Shown here: piece after piece, positions 26,101-36,800 of the stretch
How the letters are laid out: every line of letters begins with the position of its first letter
Position numbering within the stretch: the stretch's first letter is position 1
NCBI GenBank assembly: GCA_023634235.1
Contig: JAMKCF010000020.1
Span: 11,569,873 to 11,633,872, forward strand
Reading direction: 5' to 3'
Length of the DNA: 64,000 bases
Source: Pisaster brevispinus
Lineage: Eukaryota; Echinodermata; Asteroidea; Forcipulatida; Asteriidae
Position numbers and translations under genes: made by a program
The notes under the pieces: generated by a model
What the model saw: only the letters and a program-made list of their open reading frames with translations
Database searches by the model: none
What the model was told of the DNA's origin: nothing

Positions 26101-27758
26101 AGGAACGTTTAGGGCATACGTTCACCATGTGGTGCTTACACGGACGACCGCGATCACGTACTTTTTTGTAATAGAATGTCACAATATTTTCAGGCTAAAA
26201 TCATCCAAAAGAAAAGGCTTTCCAAAACTGTATGATTCCTTTGTCTATTTGAAATTCCTCAATGCTAAACTCTCACCTTTCCACCGCTCTCCTTTTACTG
26301 CGGTATAGCGGTGGCTATACCGCAGTTTGGACTCCTCCGTTGCATACAGGGGCGGGGTGGCTTGAATGCCGGTAATTTATGAAACAGTAGCGGGATTCAT
26401 GTCAATGTCACAACATCCAACTTTAATATAGGGGCTTAGCAACTGTGTTATTGTTTACTACAAACAAAAATAAAGCTGACTTGCGGTGTATGGATGGGTC
26501 GCAGCTTGTCTTTGCACGTCTTTGCCACCAACTGCAATGACGTAGTACCCACCACGTGACGCATGGTCCACCAATCAAATGACAGAGTGTACACATTGAC
26601 TAGACGAACTGAAATAATATGATTATTGTTTAAAAAAATAATAAGAAACATAACATCACTTCAACCCCTGGATGTATTTGTTGCCCACAACCCGTGACTA
26701 TTTGAATGATAACATTGTGTAAGAAACACAAACGAGATTAAAATAAGTATCATTGCAGTTTCTTAATGCCAGCCATACCTTGATATTCTCTATTGAAACC
26801 CCTGGGCTGTCCACGAAGCTCTCTGCTGCGATGATTTCAATACCCAGCTGGGTAGCGTCCCTGTGTAAGTCTGCCATTGACTGAAACATTTGAAAACAAC
26901 GGGAAATAAAATCTGCTGTAACATGAATAATACCGATGGGCATTTTAAGACATTTTGATTGCTTACTACATTTTATTTTTCAAGTGGCTGGTTTCATACA
27001 AGTACAGGAGAAATATCTCCATCTGAAATACTATCCAAGTCGATGAAACGTTATTGGAAGATCTCCACGATTCACTGTTGCATATTTTGATTGCTGCAAT
27101 GGAAATAAGCCAGATGTACACGTGCAACCCCCTCCCAACCTGACCATCGAAATTGAATAGATTTGTATAGCCTCGTAGTATTGTGAGTCTGTTGAAGAAC
27201 AATCCATTTACGTCTTTAAGGAACAAACATAACACCAAGTGTGTTTTTTGTTATTACTGATGCATTAAAAAAAAAAAAAGTTATTTAAGAGCAAATGTGT
27301 ACAATAGCCAAATTAGAAAATGACCAAAAGGTAAATCAACTGGTACACTGCTGTTCAGCGTAGAACAGTAATGTTCCTAGGTAGTATACCACGTATGCGC
27401 GGGAAGAATATAAATTGATGAACTTGGCGGAAGTTAACTATAGGCCTATATACAAGAAATACACGAATTACAACACCATGAATGAGCGCTTATGAACTCA
27501 AATACAAGTCATGAAGAAATTCAATTTATTTCACATCAATGGAAACATCAAATTTATAATTTATAGTCACATTGCACTGGAATAAATTAAGGAACCGACG
27601 CATCATACAGCCAATCGGGGAGAAATAACTTAATTTATCCAATCATTACTTTATTCCATTCACAATGCCTCCATACGATGTCTGTCTCTATTAACTAATC
27701 AAGTTGTTTATTTAGATTTTTACGTATGGAAATAAATGTTGATGGTTGGACTGATTGG

Positions 27759-27800
<42 letters not shown>

Positions 27801-27804
27801 CGAT

Positions 27805-27853
<49 letters not shown>

Positions 27854-30800
27854 TGTTGATTGATTGGTTGATTTGTTGATTGATTGATTGATTGATTTAC
27901 TTTTTTAGACTTTTCATAGCAAATAGCAAAATTTATTCACTCAAAAATATACAGAATTTACAAAAACAACTTTAAAATCCCCCACTAATATACAATAAGT
28001 GTCTGTTACAAAATGCAGGTCGGTAGCTGGAAATTACATCCAAATTAACACATGAGAAATTTCATTAGACGTACGGCATGGTAGAAAAGAATGAAACCAC
28101 AGAGACCCGATTTCTCGAGGAAAATGGGAACACTGTTCTAGAGCTGGTAGTAGCGGTACTCTATAAAAGATTTTTAATACTCTTTAATACGATATTTCCA
28201 GGCCTTCTAAGCAGTCTTTGAAGTTCGAGTGCACTATAACCAGTACACACCAGCTTTGAAGCTGACCATTAAATAGTTTGCTAAGTCAACGTTTTCTCTC
28301 GGTCGGCCCCTGCTGTGGTGGATCAGGCACCAGTACATTTCAAAAGTTAGTGTCAGTTCAGGAAGTAAATGTCTGAGGCACTGATGTAGTAGGTTCAGTG
28401 CTGGTTGAATCGATGGGCAATGGAAGAAGAGATGTAGTAGGGTTCCTTTTTCTGACGGTCCACACCATCCGCAAGTCTTTGGTAGAGTACGGTCGATGTA
28501 GTGCAGAACTTCCTGCGATGGTAAGATCGTATGTAATAACCGGTACTTTAAGTCACCCTCTTTCTTAGAAATGGGTGGTCTGTAGACGTTTTTCCACGGT
28601 ATTGTAGTGTTCATTTGAAGGATGTCCCTGTGCCGAGGGGTTCGGGGACTGTCCGGCAAGGTATGGAGTTCTTTGTTGAAGACAGTGTACAGGTGTTCGG
28701 AAGGAATGTTGGCTTCGCTGTTGTTGTCGTTGAGTTGGATATCTGGTGTTGGGTAGTTCGAATGGAGGAAAAACTTTGTTCCTTCGTCTGGTGGTTTGGT
28801 TGCACCCCTTATGTTGAAGCATTTTTGGATGGTTTTACTCAAGGTTCGTCTTATGTGAGACAGCTCTGCTTCAAGTGTTCTGGAAAATAGCGGGCGTAGT
28901 CCCATCCGATGTTGTGTTTGTATTTCGTCAGCTGAGATCCACGTTCAATCCTTGCTGAGTAGTTGTCTGACTAGTGTGACACCACATGACAGGAGCCGAC
29001 CAGAGAGAGAAAAACGTTGTTATCATGACAACAAAGACAAACTATTAGTAGTTAGGTTCACTACGAAGTTTACAGGATAAGGTGGTACGCTCGTGGTGGC
29101 TTTCGTTGTGATCCAAGCTTTGAAAATGTCTGCTTTGAAAACGGGTAGGCTGTTGAGGTATTTCGTTTCAAGGTTGGTGTAAACAAGTTTGAAAGTCGTG
29201 ACCTAGATTACGATACATTATGACAATAGTGAATGAGAAAAAAAGGCAGGGTATTTATTTTTTACATAACAACCGCTGGAGTAAAGAAAATCTGTATGTC
29301 AAAACACGGGCTTTAAGACAGACAAGACCTAGTCCTCCCTTCTCTGGGAACTGGAGAAGCATTTTTCTATTGAGCAAATGACGTTTTTGAGACCCTACAA
29401 AATTGATAAGAGTTTCCTGGAGTTCATCTAGAGCTTGTTCTGGTAAAGGGAGAACAGCAAGGAAATGCAGCAATTTAGATGCAGTTATCTAGTTGGCTAT
29501 AAGACTTTTGCCTTTGAAAGACATGGTCCTTGCTAGACCACTCCACCTCGAAGTGCGTTATTTAGTTTTTCTTTGCACAATTTCCAGTTTTTTTGTCTGG
29601 ATGTTTCTGTGCTTCCAAGATGAACTGCAAGAAATCTAACAACTCTGTTGTCCCAGAGAAAATTGAGTGGTTGGTCATGTTTGTCTGTCCATGCTCCGAC
29701 CCAAAACCTTTACATTTATTTAGATTCAGGCATGCAGATGACGCCCTGCTGTAAATGGTGTAAATACCGTTCAATACTTGAAATCCTTGGTTGGATGAAA
29801 TAAATACGGTGACGTCATCTGCATGTGCAGAAACAGTCAGGACCCTATCGGAACCTGGTAATTTCATACCATATTTATGCAAATTACGTCTGTTGGTATG
29901 TAGAAGGGGTTCGATAACGATGGAATATAACAGCCCTGAGAGGGGAGGGTGGCTGTTAACGTGGACTGAACTTTGACAGTGCTTTGAACATTCGTGTATA
30001 AAAGACGGATGAGGGAAACAAAATGTTCACCGAAACCCATTGTTTGCAGCGTCTTGAATAAATAGTCATGGTCTATGCTATCGAATGCCTTCTTTTGGTC
30101 TAAAATTGATTGATTGGAATTACATAGGAAATAACGAATCATACGGCCAATTATAAGCGAATGACTTTATCCCAACAACACTTAGTCGGTAGAATCTACA
30201 ATGAACACAGACAAAAGAAAATGAAAAGACGGGCCGCTATAATCAAATACATTATTCACCTTGATTCAAATTGGTGAGAAATGAACGCTTTTAATACAAA
30301 AATACCATACGAACTTACTATAGGTCGCTGATTTTATTTACTTAATTTTTTTTTTTTTTTTTGGCGTTTTCAAGTTATAGGCTTTATATTATTTTTTTCT
30401 TCAAATGTTTTATTTGTCTTTGTAGACTCGAGGCACAGACCTTCCTCTTTCACACGATATATCCTTCATTCTCACACGTTTACTTCGACTAAATGAACAC
30501 CCTTAAGCTAGCTAAACTATGCTTTTTAATTTAGATTTTTCGAAGGTTTTAATCTCGTGCACTAGTAGATTATGAAATGATTGTCCGTTTGTAATCAGGG
30601 AAGCACACACAGCAACGTCCCTCAAAGGGAAATCTCGCATCCCAGGAGATGTCATTAGAGAACTAAGACATCTGCCGAGAACTTATTAAAACCCGTATTT
30701 AGCATTGAGAAAAAAACGGCCCAACGTCAGATATACACGAGTTGTCCTCGTTTTTTTTTCTTTTCTAAATTAGCCAGCTGTACACACCTATGGTGCGTTT

Positions 30801-33800
30801 GACCTCACCTAATGGTGCGTTTCCGCGGTCGTAGTCAATGTTTTTTGGCTGATTTGGCCACTGGCCAATGACCGAAACATATATTGTTACGGACGTAAAA
30901 ACGCACCCGTGGTGGCCTGTGCAAGGGCTGTATCGTGCCCGGTGTACCACGATAATGCGAATTACACGATTCAAGTTTGAGTATCAAACTATAATGCAAA
31001 AGGGGCTCATCGGTGCTCGGTGCAGCCAAACCAAAGAGGACTTTAAAAAAATGGAAATGGTTGAAGTATTTTACTTATTTACGTATATTTCTTGTTTGTA
31101 CAGCAGGGCATTGAGGGATAGCGGTGATAGCTTGGTGATAACGGTACCCTTTCTAAATAAATTAATAGATAAACAAAAGTATTTCATGTTGTTGCTGTCT
31201 AAAATGTCGGCGTTTCACTATACGCGATCATGAGTGTGGGTCTGATGAGGCTCAGAATGTTTTCCAGACGTAAGGACATTTTGACAGTGAATTTGACTTC
31301 AGTGGTTGGCAGGCCCGTGTTCCTTGTCACTGACAGGTCGAAACAACACGTCATTCAATACTAAACGACTACTACAGAGTTACAATCGAGATTTACAGAA
31401 TGTCTATGTCACATGTAACTTAAGTGTTACATTTCATACATCTAAACCTATCCTTCAGGCGTTGCCTGGGCACTTCACCTGTGAGGTTTTCACCATCCTG
31501 TTTCCGCTGTACCATCACAAATTGCCGCGAGGCTAACATTAACGTGCAGAGTCACAGTCACTTATGAACATTTCAGAATGGAAAAGTTACATTTCGCAGA
31601 TTTGTAACATATATTTTTCGAGAGTGCATTCTAAATTGGCATAGCCTTATTATTTTCCCTCCAATCTAGCCCTGAAACTTCTACTGTTGAACTCGAAGCT
31701 ACATCCTTCCTCTTTCTTCCGAACAACCTCAATTAGCTTAAGTAAGAATTAAAATATTTGTATGGGATTTGGACCTTTTGGCAAACGAGAAGGTAATTTG
31801 GAGATGCACGTCCGGTTAAAATGACAAAAAAAACACCACCCCACATAAACAAAAATATGATTCGATTTTCGAACCAGCGAGAGGAAACGAACGCTCAACT
31901 GAGTGCCGGAACCCAAGCCCAATACACTGTGTTCGTAAGTTCTACATGCAGGAAAGTGCAGTAAAATTGTATTCAGTGAGCAAAAAGCACAGCTTTGTTT
32001 TTCGAGCTTGTTTTCCCTCAGTGTCCGTAGTTTTTTTTCTTTAAATAAATGATTGAATCAGGCAATGATTGTTTTCCTGTAATTATGGTGACTGAAACGG
32101 ACTCCGGAGGCGTTGGCGTTGATGCAATAATAAAAGTGTTGAAAAAGACAAAACGCCAAATTACGAAATAAACTCTTTGGACGGAAAACCTTTTGCGTAT
32201 ATCTAGCAATCTATTATTCCCCCAACCTCGCCAATTTGAGCGAATGCTTTATCTAATAAAGCTACTGAATTTTCTAAAAAAAATGTGCACGGTTTGTTTA
32301 ACATTGGAACGAGAAGTCGCTTATATTTAGCAGCATTACTGAGCGCCTCGATCACTAAAGCCCTCGACAAATAACACGTTGAAAGGGTCAGGGTTGGACG
32401 ATTTGTGTCGTTGAATCTTTATCCGGTTTAACATTTTCTGACAGCGCCTCCTTTTGTAGTAATGATGAAAGGCTTTTTAAAAAGACGCACTAATCATGGG
32501 GACGAAAAAGAATACCACAGAAAGAGGTTATAATGTAATTTCAAACGTCATGTCATTGTCTTACTTTTCCCCAAAGGGAAATAAAATCGTAATAATTAGT
32601 TTTTAAAAATGTGAAAAAATAAAAAACCTGTGAAAATATTAACAAAAACTAACTCTACTGATATTGCAGTGTATTGCTTGAATCGACCTAATTTTAGCCC
32701 ACAATGTAATTCGAGAATCTGTTTTCCATAATCGATTTGAGGTCGATACTTTGAGATCCACTTTTCTTTAAATTTTGCCACTAGACAGTCTGGCAGGGTT
32801 GCCCGGGGCAAGGAGCAATAGATCGCTATGGTCGGAAGTTTGAGCACAAACGAAGTGTATGTTCATTTGCCTATGTGGAGATAATGTGTTCTGTTTAGAC
32901 TTTATTTGAGCCCACATTGTCATTCGAGAATTTAAGATCTTGCCGAACCGTTAAAACGTTTACGAATATACCAGGTAAACTACAACAGTAATAATGCGTG
33001 TTCTTTGCATCATTCGTTTAATGTGTAGTAATAATTGTCTGCCGGGAAGAAACTGAGTTTCAAATCGTCCAGTGTAGCACTGACAGGGAGTGGACCGGTA
33101 CAATACTGCAGATAGCACGGTTGGCATATAAGTAAAACAATAAAATGTAATACTCATTTGCAACTATTGTCAGAAAGCATAGTTACAAATTTGTAGAAAT
33201 AAATAACAAACAATAATAATAAACAGTGATAACAATATCATAAGGCAAGGTGTACTTTTGGTAATTACTCCGAAAGTTAAGGACCATAAAAAACTTACTT
33301 GGTCAAGAGCACTGGAGAGCTGTTGATTTTATAAAACAGTGTTAATAACGATCACCTTTGAAGTAATGTAGTGTTAGAAAAAGAGGTAAAATGTTCACCC
33401 ACAGGTCAGGAAGCCTTTCTCAGGCATCTGAAAGCACACATTTCTATGCAAAAAGGGTGTATGTTTCTTTCCTTATTTTCTTGCAACTACGATGACCAAA
33501 TGGGCACAAATTTTTCACAGGTTTGCTAATGCATATGTTGGAGTACACCCAGTGAGGATGCTGGTCTCTGACAATTTTCCAAAAGTATACCCTGCCTTGA
33601 GAAACTTACCAGTGAGAACAGAGGGACGGATTGATACAGTGTGGCCACCTTCTTCCAACCGTACTTCTTAAACAAGGCGAGCTTCGCGATGTTAAAGTTA
33701 GACTCTGGGGGCATCAGACGAAACGACAGCGGGAACATGGCCCGGTTGGACAGTAACGGAGAGGACGAAATAGACATCTATTTGGAAAAAAGAAAAGTAA

Positions 33801-36800
33801 AAAAAAAGTAAAATAAAATAAATAAATAATAACATAAATAGTAAATTTTACTCATCCACGGATGCTCGGATTTTTTGTTGAACAGCCATATTAGGAAAAT
33901 ATACAGGGGGACAAAACATTTTATTTTAAGGTGGGGTCACCGGTAATGACCTCCAGATACATACTTAAGAAAGTAATAATCATTAGTAAATGTAAATGAA
34001 TAGTAGCCTTAATAAATCAAAATACAATATAAATACAAAAAATACATCAGGAAAAAAAGAAAAATAATTTTAAACAATACCTGTTCCGACTGTAGGTCGG
34101 AACAGCTAAAAAATATTTAAAAAGTAACAATAAAACGCATTAATTAATAAATGAAAGAAAACTGCTTGATGGGTGATTTTAATCCGAAAGCCTACTTGTT
34201 ATAAAGACGGTATTGTTAGTAATCATCTTGAAAAGTTGTGTCGTCTGAAATGACACCCCTCCCCCCGTTAATTGTAAGCAAGTAAAAGTATGTCGAAGGA
34301 TTTGAATCTCCAAAAATCGCCCATAGGTAAATTTCCGTGGTACCCGTTTATGAATGCTGCTGTCACCTCGCTAAACGATTCGACGTTTTTGATCAAAATA
34401 CCGTGGCAGTTTTTGCTGTTTTCTCATACTAAACACTATTTCCAGCTGTTTGCATGTGACTTTTTATGTATCTTTCTTAATATTGTTTTGCCTATAAATC
34501 AGCATTGTTTTGAGCTTGTAAACTTGAAAGATCAAAACTAATTGTTTCACTAATTTCTTAACAACCTACAGCATTTCAAGCAAAAGTACTAAACGAGGTT
34601 TTCCACTATCCCACTTTGTACTATGGAAGTTAATTGCAAATTCATATTTCAATATTTCCAATCTTAGCCAAAGTTTTGCACACTGATTAAATACGCGATT
34701 GACTGCAATATACCTGGATGAGATTCCAGTGGTGTGACGCCTGCGCAGTAGGCTCCGTTGCGATAGAACAACCAGCTCCAATGATCATCATTTTAGTGGT
34801 TGAACGGTTGTACAGTTCCTCGAATAGAGCATTCGTTGCTGTTCCCCCGTCACACTGTAACGTCAATACAACACAATATTTTTATCAATGTTATCTGCTA
34901 TGATGATGTTGTTGTTGTCTAATTGCCTTTGAACATCATTGTTTTTATTCGGTTACTGCAATTTGAATTGTTTTGTTGATTGATTGATTGGTCAACTGAA
35001 ATTACTTGGATAATTCTTTTATTCTGACTCGTAAATATATATTTTTTCATAACATGTGTTTTATTTATGTTCCGTAAAGCTTATAAGAACTACAACAAAA
35101 GAAACACCCTACACCCCAAACAAACAAACAAACAAACAAACAAACAAACTGGGGTGGTGGGGTGTTTTTTGAAAATTAATTCCCGTCTTCTGGTTTTCAA
35201 TGAACAGATCACAAACTCCGTCCAATGAAAATTTCACGTTTGGTTTTTACGTCTTAGTGAAAAAGGTTTTACATTTAACACTGCCAAATTTTCTGTTGCA
35301 AATTCCCACCAATTTGTTTTAGTAGTTTTCTTATTATAATTTTTTTTATTGTGGCAATCAAAGCAAGCATTTGCTATTTGTTGGGTGCCCAGAGAAGCTG
35401 TTTTCCGAACTGCTACAATATTTTAGATATAAATATTAATCTTTTTGATTGGTAAGAAATTTATACCGACTAAGCTTTCAGGCCGACTTTCTTTGATGTT
35501 AATTAACGTTTCGGTACAATTACGCGTTTTGTTTTTTAAAGGTCGAATTTAAGTGCATTCTTTCAAAATTAATTTTATTGTGCGTGTTTTAGGAGGTCGT
35601 GCAACATAACAAAAAATCGCACTGATAAAAACAAAAATGCCTATACCTGTGTTTTATTATGTTGAGTGTTTCTTAATGCTTTCATTCGGGTTGGATAATG
35701 TACTTACAACAGTTGCGCAAAAACCTTTCGGTTTTTTTCTCTGATGAAGGCTTACTTCAAAAAGACACTCACTGCACAGGCCCTCATTTTGTGACTTCAC
35801 GACTTCGTATAATCACATACTGATTTTGGATCACCACATTTATTATTATTACACATTTATACATAAATACAACACAAGTGAAGCATGAAGTCAAGGCTCT
35901 ACACGCACATGGCGGATCCCTGCAAGATAGCGAATGAGTGGGAAATGAGAGGATCACGAAACTGAATTTGACCTTGGTGCCCCTGTCTGCGACTATTTTG
36001 TCAGCTCCACCAATCATGTAGGGCTATGGTGTCTTTCAATTCAATTCAATTCAATTCAGATTTACATTTATTTCCATACTTCGATGAAAAATAACGTACA
36101 TGTAACATGTATGGAGTAAATCAAAAATAACATTAAGTAGCAGTAAGCAGGATAAATGTAACAAATAGAGTATGGGGCTGTTTTGATAAGCAGAAGCTTG
36201 TAAAAAACAGCCAGACATACAAACAAACAGATAATTAAACAAACAAAACAAACAGACAGACACGCAAACAAAAGGACAGACGAACATAAGACATGACAGC
36301 TTCTCTGACACAAGATACATAGGCCCTAATATAGATCAGAGATGATCCAACGAATTTGACAAACTGCTAAATATAAAATGTCAGCTTTTTAAAATGTCAG
36401 CTCCGACAATCAATATTAGGGCTACAGTGTCTTTGACAAATTGCTAAAACAGTAGAATCAATCAGATCTACTGACTCTCTGAATATCTGCAGATAATTGT
36501 ACTACCGCTGAGGGTCCCTGATGCACTGTGAGAGTACGAGATTTCCAACTATCTAGTAGAACATTGATTTAATTTGAATTTGATTATAAATCGACATACA
36601 AAACTGAATTGAATCTCGATGCGATGTACAGTAATGAAAGAACAAACAAACAAACAAACAACACCCCAACACCCCAACAAACAAACAAAAGACACAGGTT
36701 TGGTCATAAGAGACGTGAACAACATTCAGAAAGATTGGTAAAGATAAAAACATGATGTTTTTTTGTCTGAAAGCTTACTGATTATGAAATTCATACTAAA

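Larger units (their letters stand above)
27762..30110 (-). mobile_element. 5'-truncated LINE with (TCAA)n tail and target duplication
   Basis: On the minus strand the order is: reverse transcriptase motif DQKKAFDSIDHDYLFKTL (about 30090), LIRLLYTNVQSTVKV, SAHADDVTVFI (catalytic ADD motif, about 29815), a thumb-like EKGGLGLVCLKAR, then a C-terminal domain in 28905..28234 with LKYRLLHTILPSQEVLHYI and a CGWC..H..C zinc-knuckle-like motif. Frames change and stops intervene, so it is dead. The 3' end is a long (TCAA)n tail. TGATTGGAAT flanks both sides (27752..27761 and 30111..30120). It looks like an L1/Tx1-type element and lies in intron 3 of receptor gene 2, same strand as the gene. Confidence 0.85.

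Noticed and set aside
27761..27900. CRISPR-like regular repeat
   Set aside because: It is a simple (GATT)n microsatellite with no spacers, in a eukaryotic genome.
35784..36017. Minus-strand MIGGADKIVADRGTKVKFSF as a possible extra receptor exon
   Set aside because: It does not align to any GABA-B receptor segment, and exons 1 and 2 already join in phase across this region.
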